DNA of 45,634 nucleotides, taken from contig NZ_BDAC01000035.1 of NCBI RefSeq assembly GCF_002091635.1, forward strand, positions 1 through 45,634, written 5' to 3'. Position 1 is the stretch's first letter. The number at the start of each line of letters is the position of its first letter. Positions 8,055 through 18,768 of this stretch are shown here, one piece after another. Below the pieces are notes generated by a model. It was given only the letters and a program-made list of their open reading frames with translations, was not told the DNA's origin and did not search any database. This DNA is from Pseudomonas indica NBRC 103045 (GTDB lineage: Bacteria; Pseudomonadota; Gammaproteobacteria; Pseudomonadales; Pseudomonadaceae). A program made the position numbers and the translations under genes.

Positions 8055-9380
8055 TCAGTTCCTGATCGCCCAGAATTTCAGCTCAAGCCCGGTGAACTCG
8101 CCGGATACGTGGAAGGCGAAGCCGCCGGAGCGCTCCAACTGCGCCAGCTCCTCGGAGCTGAGCTCCAAGGCGAAGTAGGTCTTGCCGGAGTGGAACGGGA
8201 TCTGCCGTGGCGCCACCGGCAACGGTTTCACCTTGATGCCCGGCAGGTGCAGGTTGACCAGTTGGCGGATGCGTTCCACCGGGCCGACCTTGAGGTGCGC
8301 CGGCAGGCGGTTGCGCAGTTCCTCGGAATCGCACTCGGCGCTGGCGGCGAGCACGAAGGAGGCCGAGCCGAGCAGCTTGTGGTCGTGCAGCGGAGAGACC
8401 TGGATGCCGTACTGGCGCTGTTGCAGGAGCAGCTCGATGGCGTGCTGTTCCAGCACCATCGACAGCACTTGGCGGATGGCGTCCATCAGCTTGCGGAACG
8501 ACAGCCCCTGGTCGCTGTGCTGGTAGCGGCTGTCCAGGCGCGGACGCTTGGTCTCGCTGGAGAAGGTCGCCAGCTCGCCGAGCAGGCCGAGCAGTTCGCG
8601 GTAGATCTGCTCCGGGTGGACCCGCTCGACGCCCAGATAATGGCGCAGCACCGGTTCGTAGCGGTTGATCAGTTGCAGCATCATGAAGTCGCCGACCTCG
8701 GCGCCGCCCACCTTGCCGGTGGCGCGGATGCGCTCGGCGAGGATGTCGCCGCGGTGGCCGAGCATGCTGATCACTTCCTTCAGGCAGGACAGCAGGTAGC
8801 CGGAGGCCTGGAAGTCGATGAAGGTCGGGATGTAGTCCGGGTCGAGGGTGATCGCCTTGTCCGGCGTGGTGTCGAGGATGTCGCAGAGCTTGAGCTTCAC
8901 GTAGGCGTGGTCGCTCTGCTGTTCGCCCAGCAGCAGGCGAAAGTCCAGGTGGCCGGTGCTCACCTGGCTGCTGCTGTTCTCGCCGGCGTTGGTATCGGCG
9001 ACTTCCTCGTCGAAGGCGATGTAGCGCGCCAGCACGTCCTTCTGATCGGGGCGGCGGGCCTCGATGTGGTTGCCGGTGGCCAGCGGCAGCGCCAGGTAGA
9101 CCGGCATGTTGCTGGTGTTCGGCGGCACGTCGATGGCGATCGCTTCGCGGTCGATCTCGAACAGGGTGCCGTCCGGCAGGATGCCGCTGGCCTGGTTGAC
9201 CACCAGCTTGCCGGTGTTGAGGGACTGACGGTCGATCTCCAGGTCGAAGAAGCCCCAGGCGTAGAGTTCCAGCGTGCGGGTGCGGGTCTTGAGTTGGTAG
9301 TCGTAGTAGCGGTCGCTCTGCTGGAAGTGCTGCGGACGCAGCAGCATGCCTTCCTGCCAGATCACTTTTTGCATGGTCAT
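8055..9380 (-). CDS. tssK: TssK baseplate protein (HsiJ2)
   Basis: A 441-residue TssK-family protein, the trimeric adaptor joining the baseplate (TssEFG-VgrG) to the TssJLM membrane complex through TssL/TssM. It starts MTMQKVIWQEGMLLRPQHFQQ, a hallmark of the family, and has the usual length. Family-like segments continue throughout, for example FEIDREAIAIDVP and FRLLLGEQQ. A second ATG lies two codons in, so the exact start is uncertain by six bases. It follows tssJ by 3 bp and precedes tssL by 2 bp. Confidence 0.96.
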   Translation of the reverse strand: MTMQKVIWQEGMLLRPQHFQQSDRYYDYQLKTRTRTLELYAWGFFDLEIDRQSLNTGKLVVNQASGILPDGTLFEIDREAIAIDVPPNTSNMPVYLALPLATGNHIEARRPDQKDVLARYIAFDEEVADTNAGENSSSQVSTGHLDFRLLLGEQQSDHAYVKLKLCDILDTTPDKAITLDPDYIPTFIDFQASGYLLSCLKEVISMLGHRGDILAERIRATGKVGGAEVGDFMMLQLINRYEPVLRHYLGVERVHPEQIYRELLGLLGELATFSSETKRPRLDSRYQHSDQGLSFRKLMDAIRQVLSMVLEQHAIELLLQQRQYGIQVSPLHDHKLLGSASFVLAASAECDSEELRNRLPAHLKVGPVERIRQLVNLHLPGIKVKPLPVAPRQIPFHSGKTYFALELSSEELAQLERSGGFAFHVSGEFTGLELKFWAIRN

Positions 9381-9383
9381 GGC

Positions 9384-9866
9384 TTAGTCGTCCTTCTTGG
9401 CGAGCGGGTCGACGGCGTGGATGCCACGCTCGTCGAGGTTCAGTTCGGCACGGTTGAGCGCCTTGGCTTCGATCGGGATGACGAAGCGCCAGTTGGCTTC
9501 CGGCAGGTCGCGGTAGGCGGCCAGCACGCCGACGTAGCGACTGCCTTCCTGGGTGGTGAGCTTCAGTTCGCGCGTCTCACCGGGGCGCAGTTCGAGTTCT
9601 TCCTGGGTCACCAGGTCGGGCGACAGGGCTTCCTTCGGACGCTGGTAGAGCGAGAAGAAATCGGCGTTCTCGAAGGCCACCGGGTGCTTGAGTTCGATCA
9701 GCCGCACGACGATAGGCGAGGGCCGGCCGTTGAGGTCGGGGTTGAGCCGCTCGCTGCCGGCCAGTTGCAGGTCCAGCTTGGTGAGGTCCGAGTAGGGCGA
9801 CAGCGCGGAGCAGCCGCCGAGGACGGACAGGGTGGCGAGCAGGGCCAGGGTGATGAGGCGGGACAT
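9384..9866 (-). CDS. tssJ: TssJ / Lip2 outer-membrane lipoprotein
   Basis: A 160-residue lipoprotein that anchors the T6SS membrane complex at the outer membrane by binding TssM. The signal peptide MSRLITLALLATLSVLGGC ends in a clear lipobox, LGGC. The mature part carries TssJ features such as PIVVRLIELKHPVAFENADF and the conserved AAYRDLPEANWR segment. I chose the ATG at 9866 because AAGGA lies 8 bp upstream. An ATG three codons earlier (9875) overlaps the fha2 stop as ATGA and would add MIA. Confidence 0.95.
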   Translation of the reverse strand: MSRLITLALLATLSVLGGCSALSPYSDLTKLDLQLAGSERLNPDLNGRPSPIVVRLIELKHPVAFENADFFSLYQRPKEALSPDLVTQEELELRPGETRELKLTTQEGSRYVGVLAAYRDLPEANWRFVIPIEAKALNRAELNLDERGIHAVDPLAKKDD

Positions 9867-9871
9867 GGCGA

Positions 9872-11065
9872 TCATCCTTGGAGGTTCGTGTCGAGGGTGG
9901 CGATCAGGCGCACCTGTTCTTCGTAGGCCTGGGCGAAGTCGCGTGCGAACAGGCGCTCGCTCCAGTCGTCGTCGCGCTGCATGGCGTCGTGCAGACGGCG
10001 GTAGGCGCGCCAGCGACTGCCGGCGGTGGCGACCAGCGGCTTGCTCTCGCGCTCGAAGCGCAGGCTGAGCTGTTCCGGCGAGAGCTGTTCGAGCATCGCC
10101 TTGACTGCCGCGCGGCTGGCGGCGACCAGCGCCACCTGGTGCGCCTGCAGGTCGCGGAAGGCGCGGCCGATGGCCTGTTCGGCAGGTAGCTGGCCGGGCT
10201 TGCCGCCGCGCAGCAGCACGTTCAGCGTTTCGCGGGCGTCGCTGCTGTGCTTGAGCGGGTTGTTGCCGGCGCTCTGCACGGTGGTCAGGCCCAGGCGCAT
10301 CTCGTTCTTCAGCTCGGCGCGGGTGCGCAGGCTCTGCTGCAGGTTGCCGACGCTCAGGCGCAGCAGCCGGGCGGCGTTCAGTGCCAGGGCTTCGCGGGCG
10401 TCGTCGTCGAGATCGTCGAGACGCACGCCGAGGGCCTCGCCGAAGCGTTCCCAGAAGCTTGGCGGCAGGCGTTCCGGTTCGGGCGCGGGCTTCGGCTGGG
10501 GCGCCGCTTCCGGCATCACCAGCTCCGGGACCGGCAGGCTTTCCATGTCGATGCGCGCGTAGTCGCGCTGCTGTGCCGGCTGCTGGCGCGGCGTGGTCAG
10601 GGCGATCAGTTCGTCCACCTCGGCGTAGACGCGCTCCTGCTGGTCGAGGGCGGTCAGCGGGTCGAGGTCGAGGAAGGCGTCGTCGGGGATGATGCTGCCG
10701 GCAGGCTGCGGACGGCCGATATCGCCTTCGAACGAGGCCGGGTCCTGGATCAGCCGTGCGCGAATCTCGAAGTCGCCCAGGCAATAGATGCCGCCGTGCT
10801 CGATGCGCTGCGGCCGGCCGCGTTGCAGGCTGGCGCCGCTGTCCTTGAGCTGGATGCCGTTGCTGCTGGTGTCGGTCAGGTAGAACGCGCCATCGCGGTA
10901 GCTGACCTGGGCGTGGTGCTTGGACACCACGTTCTTGCGATCGGGGATCACCCAGTCGCAATCCTCGGCACGGCCGATCACGCCGCCCGCCTGCTTGAAG
11001 GTTTTCGTCGTCAGCAGGCCGGGCACGAATTGCTGCGCGCCGACCATATCGAAGACCAGTTCCAT
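9872..11065 (-). CDS. fha2: Fha2 forkhead-associated T6SS regulator (TagH type)
   Basis: A 397-residue protein with an N-terminal FHA domain (about 1-105), a phosphothreonine reader. Visible FHA motifs are GVIGRAEDCDWVIPD, VSKHHAQVSY and TDTSSNGIQL. A linker with acidic and proline/glutamine-rich stretches leads to a C-terminal TagH-type domain containing FWERFGEALGV and ending in DWSERLFARDFAQAYEEQ. It should bind a threonine phosphorylated by Stk1 and promote assembly. The ribosome site GAGGAG lies 8 bp upstream. It follows orfX and is coupled to tssJ. Confidence 0.94.
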   Translation of the reverse strand: MELVFDMVGAQQFVPGLLTTKTFKQAGGVIGRAEDCDWVIPDRKNVVSKHHAQVSYRDGAFYLTDTSSNGIQLKDSGASLQRGRPQRIEHGGIYCLGDFEIRARLIQDPASFEGDIGRPQPAGSIIPDDAFLDLDPLTALDQQERVYAEVDELIALTTPRQQPAQQRDYARIDMESLPVPELVMPEAAPQPKPAPEPERLPPSFWERFGEALGVRLDDLDDDAREALALNAARLLRLSVGNLQQSLRTRAELKNEMRLGLTTVQSAGNNPLKHSSDARETLNVLLRGGKPGQLPAEQAIGRAFRDLQAHQVALVAASRAAVKAMLEQLSPEQLSLRFERESKPLVATAGSRWRAYRRLHDAMQRDDDWSERLFARDFAQAYEEQVRLIATLDTNLQG

Positions 11066-11083
11066 GGTGTGTCGCTCCTCGCG

Positions 11084-11218
11084 TCAGTTGCCGCGGTTGA
11101 CCGCTTGCGGATCGCCCAGCGGGCGGTATTCGTCGTCGTTGAACTTGTAGTTGCCGCTGCAACCGGCCAGGGACAGGGCCAGGATCAACAGGGCGGCGGG
11201 CCAGTGGCGGTACTGCAT
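11084..11218 (-). CDS. Small T6SS lipoprotein OrfX
   Basis: A 44-codon gene too short for most gene callers. The product MQYRHWPAALLILALSLAGC has a textbook lipoprotein signal ending LAGC at Cys20, then only 24 mature residues (SGNYKFNDDEYRPLGDPQ and so on). GGAGG lies 6 bp before the ATG. Its position between sfa2 and fha2 matches the small orfX of the P. aeruginosa HSI-II cluster. The function is unknown to me; residue +2 is Ser, compatible with outer-membrane sorting. Confidence 0.85.
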   Translation of the reverse strand: MQYRHWPAALLILALSLAGCSGNYKFNDDEYRPLGDPQAVNRGN

Positions 11219-11264
11219 GTGGGGGCCTCCGTGGGTAGGGGATAAGGGGTTCATTCGGTTCGTC

Positions 11265-12782
<1,518 letters not shown>

Positions 12783-12792
12783 CGGCGGGACC

Positions 12793-15411
12793 TTAAGCGA
12801 ACTCACAGACCACCGAACCTTCGCCATCGAGGGTGGCGTGTACGCGCTGCAGGGATTCGCCGGCCGCCATGGCGTCGAGCAGGCGGTCCACCACCAGCGG
12901 TTGCAGGTGCTGGTCGATCAGGTGGTCGATCAGCCGCGCACCGCTGTCGGCGTGGGTGCAGCGTTCGGCGAGGTTGTCCACCAGGGCTTCGCAGTGGCTG
13001 AACTGCAACTGCCGGCGCTCCAGGCGTTCGCCGAAGCGGGCCAGCTTAAGCGCAACCAGCTCGCGCAGCACTTCGCCATCCACCGGGTAGTAAGGCACCA
13101 CGCGCATGCGGCCGAGCAGCGCCGGCTTGAAGTGCTGGCTGAGCACCGGGCGAATCGCCAGTTCCAGGTCTTCCGCCGCCGGGCGCTGGCCGCCCTGGCA
13201 GAGGCTGGCGATGCGCTCGCTGGCCAGGTTGGAGGTCATCAGGATCAGGGTGTTGCGGAAGTTGATCTCGCGCCCCTCGCCGTCGTTGGCCACGCCCTTG
13301 TCGAAGATCTGGTAGAAGACGTTCATCACGTCCGGGTCGGCCTTCTCCACCTCGTCCAGCAGCACCACCGAGTAGGGCTTCTGCCGCACCGCCTCGGTGA
13401 GCATGCCGCCCTCGCCATAGCCGACGTAGCCCGGAGGCGCGCCGATCAGGCGGGAGACGGTGTGCTTCTCCTGGAACTCGGACATGTTGATGGTGGTGAG
13501 GAAGCGCTCGCCGCCGTACAGCAGGTCGGCCAGGGCCAGGGCGGTTTCGGTCTTGCCGACGCCGCTCGGGCCGACCAGCAGGAACACGCCGACCGGCGCA
13601 TCCGGCTTGTTCAGCCCGGCGGCGGTGGCGCGCATGGCGCGGTCGAGGGCGGCGATGGCCTGCTCCTGGCCACGCACGCGCTGGCGCAGGTCGCTGGCGA
13701 AGGTGACGATCTTGCTGTTGTGCTCGCGGGCCAGTTGCGACAGCGGCACGCCGGTCCAGTGGCTGATCACTTCGGCGACCAGGCGCGGGCAGACTTCATG
13801 GCTGACCAGGCGCTCGCTGGCCTGGGCGGCGGCCAGTTCGGCCTGGGCTTCGCGCAGCTCGGCTTCCAGTTGCGCCAGGCTTGGTTGCGCCTCGCCCGCA
13901 GTGTTTTCTTCTTCCTGGGCTTCCACGGCCGGCACCTGGCGCACGGTGGCGCAGCGCTTGCGCAGGTCGAGCAGGCGCTCGGCCAGTTCGCGTTGCCGGT
14001 CCCAGCGGGTTTCCAGTTGTTCCAGCTCGGCGAGGGCCTCGGCGAGGCGGACTTCCAGGCGCGCCAGGGCTTCTTCGTCGATCTTCAGGCCGGCATCCAG
14101 GTCGCGGCGCACGGCTTCGCGCTGGCGCTCGCCCTCGGCGATCTCGCCGCGCAGGCGTTCCAGGGCTTCCGGCGCGGCGGCCAGGCTGATGCGCACGCGG
14201 GCGCAGGCGGTGTCGAGCACGTCCACCGCCTTGTCCGGCAACTGGCGGCCGGCGAGGTAGCGGGCGGACAGCTCGGCGGCAGCGACCACTGCGTCGTCGC
14301 GCAGGTAGATGCCGTGGCTCTTCTCGTAGACCGGCGCCAGGCCGCGCAGGATGGTGACCGCTTCGTCCACGGTCGGCTCGTGCAGTTGCACGGGCTGGAA
14401 GCGGCGGGCCAGGGCCGGGTCCTTCTCGAAGTACTTCTTGTATTCGCTCCAGGTGGTGGCGGCGATGGTGCGCAGCTCGCCCCGGGCCAGGGCAGGCTTG
14501 AGCAGATTGGCGGCGTCCGAACCGCCGGCCTGGCCACCGGCGCCTATCAGGGTATGGGCTTCGTCGATGAACAAAATGATCGGCTTCGGCGAGCCCTTCA
14601 CCTCGTCGATCACGCCTTGCAGGCGCCGTTCGAACTCGCCCTTCACGCTGGCGCCGGCTTGCAGCAGGCCGAGGTCCAGGCAGAGCAGCTCGACGCCCTT
14701 GAGCACCTCCGGCACCTCGCCGGTGGCGATGCGCAGGGCGAGGCCCTCGACGATGGCGGTCTTGCCGACGCCGGCCTCGCCGACCACGATCGGGTTGTTT
14801 TTCCGCCGACGGGCGAGGATGTCGATCATCTGGCGGATCGCCGCGTCGCGGCAGAGCACCGGGTCCAGCTTGCCGTCGCGGGCCTGCTGGGTGAAGTTGT
14901 GGGTGAAGCGTGCCAGGTTGGATTCGCCGCCAGTGGCAGGCTTGCCGGTGGCCTGCTGCGGCTGCTGGGCCAGGGCGAACTCACGCAGGCGCTCGATGTC
15001 GATCCGCGCCAGCAGCGGCTGGTAGTGGCTGCCGGCGTAGCGCAGCGGGTTGCGCAGCAGGGCGAGGATCAGCGCGGCCTGGTCGATCTGGCTCTGGCCG
15101 AGTTCGAGGCTGGCCACCAGCAGGGCGTCCTGCAGCCATTGCACCAGTTCGGTGGAGAACACCGGGTTGCGCGATTCGCTGTGCTCGCCGCGCGGTTGCA
15201 GCGCCTTGGCCAGTTCGCCGGGCTCCACTTCGGCATCCTGCAAGGCACGGGTCAGCAGGCTTTCCGGGCGCTCCAACAGGCCGAGCAGCAGGTCCTCGAC
15301 GAGAATCTTGCTGCCGCCGCGGATCACGCAGCGTTCGGCGGCCGCTTCCAGGTCGCGGCGGGTCTCGGCGTCCAGCGCCTGTACCAGTTGTTGCAAATCG
15401 ACATTGATCAT
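12793..15411 (-). CDS. clpV: ClpV2 / TssH sheath-recycling AAA+ ATPase
   Basis: An 872-residue ClpB/ClpV-type disaggregase that unfolds contracted TssBC sheath. The N-domain (about 1-150) binds the sheath. AAA1 has GEAGVGKTAIVEG and ILFIDEAHTLIG. A coiled-coil middle region spans about 400-540. AAA2 has GPSGVGKTETALALA and SVVLLDEVEKADPDV. Length and domain order are normal for ClpV. The ATG overlaps the tssG stop in ATGA, so translation is probably coupled; the ribosome site is weak. Confidence 0.96.
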   Translation of the reverse strand: MINVDLQQLVQALDAETRRDLEAAAERCVIRGGSKILVEDLLLGLLERPESLLTRALQDAEVEPGELAKALQPRGEHSESRNPVFSTELVQWLQDALLVASLELGQSQIDQAALILALLRNPLRYAGSHYQPLLARIDIERLREFALAQQPQQATGKPATGGESNLARFTHNFTQQARDGKLDPVLCRDAAIRQMIDILARRRKNNPIVVGEAGVGKTAIVEGLALRIATGEVPEVLKGVELLCLDLGLLQAGASVKGEFERRLQGVIDEVKGSPKPIILFIDEAHTLIGAGGQAGGSDAANLLKPALARGELRTIAATTWSEYKKYFEKDPALARRFQPVQLHEPTVDEAVTILRGLAPVYEKSHGIYLRDDAVVAAAELSARYLAGRQLPDKAVDVLDTACARVRISLAAAPEALERLRGEIAEGERQREAVRRDLDAGLKIDEEALARLEVRLAEALAELEQLETRWDRQRELAERLLDLRKRCATVRQVPAVEAQEEENTAGEAQPSLAQLEAELREAQAELAAAQASERLVSHEVCPRLVAEVISHWTGVPLSQLAREHNSKIVTFASDLRQRVRGQEQAIAALDRAMRATAAGLNKPDAPVGVFLLVGPSGVGKTETALALADLLYGGERFLTTINMSEFQEKHTVSRLIGAPPGYVGYGEGGMLTEAVRQKPYSVVLLDEVEKADPDVMNVFYQIFDKGVANDGEGREINFRNTLILMTSNLASERIASLCQGGQRPAAEDLELAIRPVLSQHFKPALLGRMRVVPYYPVDGEVLRELVALKLARFGERLERRQLQFSHCEALVDNLAERCTHADSGARLIDHLIDQHLQPLVVDRLLDAMAAGESLQRVHATLDGEGSVVCEFA

Positions 15412-16430
15412 CGTTTTTCGGTCCTTGAATGGCCCAGGGTGACCAGGCCGTCGGCGCGTTCGCGACCGAGCCAGCTGGTCCAGCCGAGGCGGCAGGGGTT
15501 TTCTGCGCCGATGCGCTGGTCGCGGATTTCTTCCGGACGCAGCTCCAGGCGCAGGTCGTAGTCGAGCGGATCGCGCAGGGTGAAGCGCACCAGCGCGCAG
15601 AGCGGCTGGTAGCCCGTGCCGATCGGCAGGAATTCGTGGAAACGTTCCCAGCTGAGCTGGCGGATGTGGATGCGGAACTTGCCGCCGCGATCGCGGACCC
15701 GCTCGCCGAGCACCAGGCTTTCGCTGAGCTGGCTGTTGGCGCGGCCGAGGCGGTTGCGCTGCGCCGGGATGATTTCCACCCGGCGCTCAAGGCACTGCTC
15801 GATGTTCAGCTCGGCATGCTTGAAGTAGTAGCGCAGCACCGATTCGATCAGCGCCGCCGAGTGGGCGCGCAGGCTGAGCAGGCCGAGGTAGGGCAGCAGG
15901 CGCTTCCAGTTTAGCTCTTTCGTTTCGCGCAGCGTCTCGCCGCCAAGGCCGATCAGGGCGAACAGGTGCTCGGAGAACGGGTCCTCGGCGCCGCTGCGGA
16001 ATTGCACGCGGTAACGGTACTTCTGCCAGATCGGCAGCATCAGGCGTTGCAGGCGGTTGTTGAAGAGGTCGAGGAAGTCGCGCGTCGGGTTGCCGCCTTC
16101 GGCGCTGTCGCCCAGGGCCTGTTCGCCGTAGAAGGCAGGCAGCGGCGAGCCGGCGCCGAACAGGCTCACCAGGTTGATACGCAGGCGCGCGCGGGTCTCG
16201 CCGTGCTCGGTGAAAAATTGCACGCGATCGATATCACTGCCGGGGAAGCCCAGGCTGGGGTTGGCCTGGAATTCGATGCGCTCGTACAGCGTCTCTTCGT
16301 CGGCCTTGTCGCGATTTTCCTGGCGCAGCCGATCCAGCACCAGCAGCACACCCTGGAACAGGTTGTACTCACGGATGCCTTGGCTGAGCCGGCTCAGAGC
16401 AGGGGCTGCATGCCCATGCGTGGCGTCCAT
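15408..16430 (-). CDS. tssG: TssG baseplate protein (HsiH2)
   Basis: A 340-residue TssG (VasB/ImpH family) component of the baseplate wedge with TssE, TssF and TssK. Family-like segments include SLGFPGSDIDRVQFF, LVSLFGAGSPLPAFYGE and FRIHIRQLSWERFHEFLP. It begins inside the end of tssF with a 37-base overlap; AGGAGAGG lies about 7 bp before the ATG, which supports this start. The length is typical. Confidence 0.95.
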   Translation of the reverse strand: MDATHGHAAPALSRLSQGIREYNLFQGVLLVLDRLRQENRDKADEETLYERIEFQANPSLGFPGSDIDRVQFFTEHGETRARLRINLVSLFGAGSPLPAFYGEQALGDSAEGGNPTRDFLDLFNNRLQRLMLPIWQKYRYRVQFRSGAEDPFSEHLFALIGLGGETLRETKELNWKRLLPYLGLLSLRAHSAALIESVLRYYFKHAELNIEQCLERRVEIIPAQRNRLGRANSQLSESLVLGERVRDRGGKFRIHIRQLSWERFHEFLPIGTGYQPLCALVRFTLRDPLDYDLRLELRPEEIRDQRIGAENPCRLGWTSWLGRERADGLVTLGHSRTEKR

Positions 16431-18187
16431 TCGTATACCTCTCCTTGGGTGCTCTTCACGCGCAGCTCGTGGTAGGAGTTGAGGCTGGCGTAGAGGGCGA
16501 AGAATTCATTGAGTACCGAGGCGAAGACGAACACGTCGCCTTCGCCGATGTAGCCTTGCGGGTCGATTTCCAGCTCGGTGCGCACGCCGCGCACCGGCAG
16601 GCCGCGGTACAGTCGGTCGACGTGCTGGTGGCGGATGCTCATCAGCCCGTCGAGCTGCTTGCGGCTGACCCTGGCGGCCTTCTGGTCGTAGTAGCGCGGC
16701 AGGTCGTAGGTCTCGAGGATCACCTTGAGCGCCTCGACGTTGGCCAGCGACAGGTAGTTCAGCGACATGTTGCTGATCAGCTTCCAGAGGAAGTCGCGGT
16801 GCAGCGGCGGCGCGTAGCTCGGCGTCGCCGCGCAGATGTTGCGGAACTTGAGGAACTCCGGGGTGCCTTCGCTGGCTTCGCAGATCGCCCCTTCCTTCAA
16901 CTGGCTCGGCAGGTTCTGGTTGGTGCAGGTCAGCTCGATGGACAGCGTCTCGTGCTGCTCCAGGTCGCGCAGGCCGAAGCTCAGGTAGGTCTCCAGGCCG
17001 TCGCCGAGCATGGACGGCTGCTGGCGCACGCTGTAATGCGGCCGCGCCACCGGGACGTCGAAGCTCTGGTCGTGCTCGAAGGATTCGAACGGTACGTATT
17101 CCTCGTAACCGGTGCCGCCGGGCTTCCAGCCGGTGACGCGATCCACCGAGAACACGCCGCAGTGACGCGAGTCGAATTCCGCCGGCAGCAGCAGGTACTG
17201 GTCCTGCTTGCCGTCCAGGCGGATCGGGATGGCGTCGTGGCTGAACAGGTTCGCCACCGGCGTGCAGTACAGGCGCACGTTGTCCCGCGTGGGGCGGATG
17301 CGCTGCGCGCCGGCCTTCTGGATATGGAAGCGCAACATCAGGCCCTGGGTCTTTTCGAGCAGCGCCTCGGGCAGCCGCCGGATCGCCTCCAACCCGCCCA
17401 CGTCAACGAACAGGAACTTGTCCTGGAAGGCGTAGTACTCCTGCAGGAAGCGGTAGCCTCGGAAGGTGTTCAGCGGATACGGGATCAGCGCTTCGTCCTC
17501 GGCGAAACCCACCGGGCTCACCTTGTCGGCGCCGAGGGTCAGGTCGGCCTGGGCGTTGCCGTTGGCGTCCTTGCTCAGCGGCTGGCCCTCGGCATCCAGC
17601 AGCACCACTTCGATTCGGCCGAGGTAGCGCAGCAGGCTCAGGTAGAGCAGTTGGGCGATGTAACGCTCGCCGTGCAGATGCAGGCGCAACTGCTTCAGCC
17701 CCAGATCATTGATATGGCCCTTGGCGGTCATCGTCAGACGCAGGTCGAGCAGCGCGCCGTCGCCTTTCGCCGAGTAGTTCAGGCCGGTCAGATCCAGCGG
17801 CAGGACATCGGTGGGGTAGCAGGTACGGAAGCGGCACTTCACGCCCTGGATCGGCTCGGATTCCACCGGCGTACCCCGCGCCACTCGTAACGCTGGCCCC
17901 GGTCGCTGCAGCGGCTCGAACTGCAACATGCTGAACGACGGCAGCGGACGCATGTAGTTGGGGCACAGCAGGTGCATCAGCGAATGGGTCAGTTCGGGCA
18001 GCTCGTCGTCCAGCTTCTGCCGCAACCGGCCAGTGAGAAAGGCGAAACCCTCCAGCAGACGCTCCACATCCGGATCGCGCCCGCTCTGCCCGAGAAACGG
18101 CGCCAGCGCTGGACTACGCTCGGCAAAGCGCTTGCCGAGCTGGCGCAGGGCAGTCAGTTCGCTCTGGTAGTAGTGGTTGAAAGACAT
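16394..18187 (-). CDS. tssF: TssF baseplate protein (HsiG2)
   Basis: A 597-residue TssF (VasA/ImpG family) baseplate wedge protein. The N-terminus MSFNHYYQSELTALRQLGKR, followed by FLGQSGRDPDVERLLEGFAF and HSLMHLLCPNYMRPLPSF, is diagnostic. AAGGAT precedes the ATG at normal spacing. In P. aeruginosa H2 this gene directly follows tssE, as I recall. Here it follows the cargo cassette by 14 bp, so the cassette was fitted in without breaking the operon. Confidence 0.96.
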   Translation of the reverse strand: MSFNHYYQSELTALRQLGKRFAERSPALAPFLGQSGRDPDVERLLEGFAFLTGRLRQKLDDELPELTHSLMHLLCPNYMRPLPSFSMLQFEPLQRPGPALRVARGTPVESEPIQGVKCRFRTCYPTDVLPLDLTGLNYSAKGDGALLDLRLTMTAKGHINDLGLKQLRLHLHGERYIAQLLYLSLLRYLGRIEVVLLDAEGQPLSKDANGNAQADLTLGADKVSPVGFAEDEALIPYPLNTFRGYRFLQEYYAFQDKFLFVDVGGLEAIRRLPEALLEKTQGLMLRFHIQKAGAQRIRPTRDNVRLYCTPVANLFSHDAIPIRLDGKQDQYLLLPAEFDSRHCGVFSVDRVTGWKPGGTGYEEYVPFESFEHDQSFDVPVARPHYSVRQQPSMLGDGLETYLSFGLRDLEQHETLSIELTCTNQNLPSQLKEGAICEASEGTPEFLKFRNICAATPSYAPPLHRDFLWKLISNMSLNYLSLANVEALKVILETYDLPRYYDQKAARVSRKQLDGLMSIRHQHVDRLYRGLPVRGVRTELEIDPQGYIGEGDVFVFASVLNEFFALYASLNSYHELRVKSTQGEVYEWTPRMGMQPLL

Positions 18188-18201
18188 GTATCGATCCTTG
18201 A

Positions 18202-18768
18202 TCAGTCGGCGCTGGTGGGGTGTTCAATCAAACATTCGGCCCATTCTTCGCTGGCCTTGTGATCTCTCAGGTAGCTCTTCCGGGTTTCGGAGTCGGCGTG
18301 GTCCCAGAAGGGGCTCCAGAACCAGTTCCACCAATATTCGAGACTGCCCTGTTTGCTCATGACCGCCTCGATGGGTTCCATTTTCGGGAAGGCGGTCCAG
18401 GGCGGGGGCGGCATCTTGAAAGAGGCATCCAGACCGTCGAGCAGTGCTTTGGAATTGGTGATCATTTCAATCACCCATCCATTGAATTCCTGGCGAATGC
18501 TTAGCTTCAAAGCCGTTCCATCGGAATTCCTTAGAGAAACTTCCTGCTCAGGGCTGATGGTCTTGAGATCGAAATGGGCTTCGACCAGCTCACGGAACTG
18601 TTCGAATTCGTTATCGGAAATCATCATGGTTGCGTGGTAGGCGAAAAGGCCCTTTCCCCCGAGGAAAATCTTCTTGGGATAAGGAGAAAAAGGCGCGCAA
18701 TCACAGAGCATTGCCTGATCGGCACGCTCTTGTGAAAACAACAGAGCAGCATCACTCGTCACGTGCAT
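18202..18768 (-). CDS. Unrecognised 188-residue protein in PAAR cassette
   Basis: I do not recognise this family. The 188-residue product looks soluble: no signal peptide and no membrane helix, but many aromatics, including LEYWWNWFWSPFWDH near residue 145 and PPPPW near 122. GGGAG 8 bp upstream supports the ATG at 18768, which overlaps the preceding membrane-protein gene by 10 bp. It is the last gene of the cassette, 14 bp before tssF. Base composition is lower in GC than the T6SS core genes. It could be a second immunity or accessory protein, or an effector; the sequence alone does not decide. Confidence 0.8.
   Translation of the reverse strand: MHVTSDAALLFSQERADQAMLCDCAPFSPYPKKIFLGGKGLFAYHATMMISDNEFEQFRELVEAHFDLKTISPEQEVSLRNSDGTALKLSIRQEFNGWVIEMITNSKALLDGLDASFKMPPPPWTAFPKMEPIEAVMSKQGSLEYWWNWFWSPFWDHADSETRKSYLRDHKASEEWAECLIEHPTSAD

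Noticed and set aside
12838-15561. 907-residue plus-strand open frame opposite clpV
   Set aside because: Antisense shadow; the minus strand has intact Walker motifs of ClpV.
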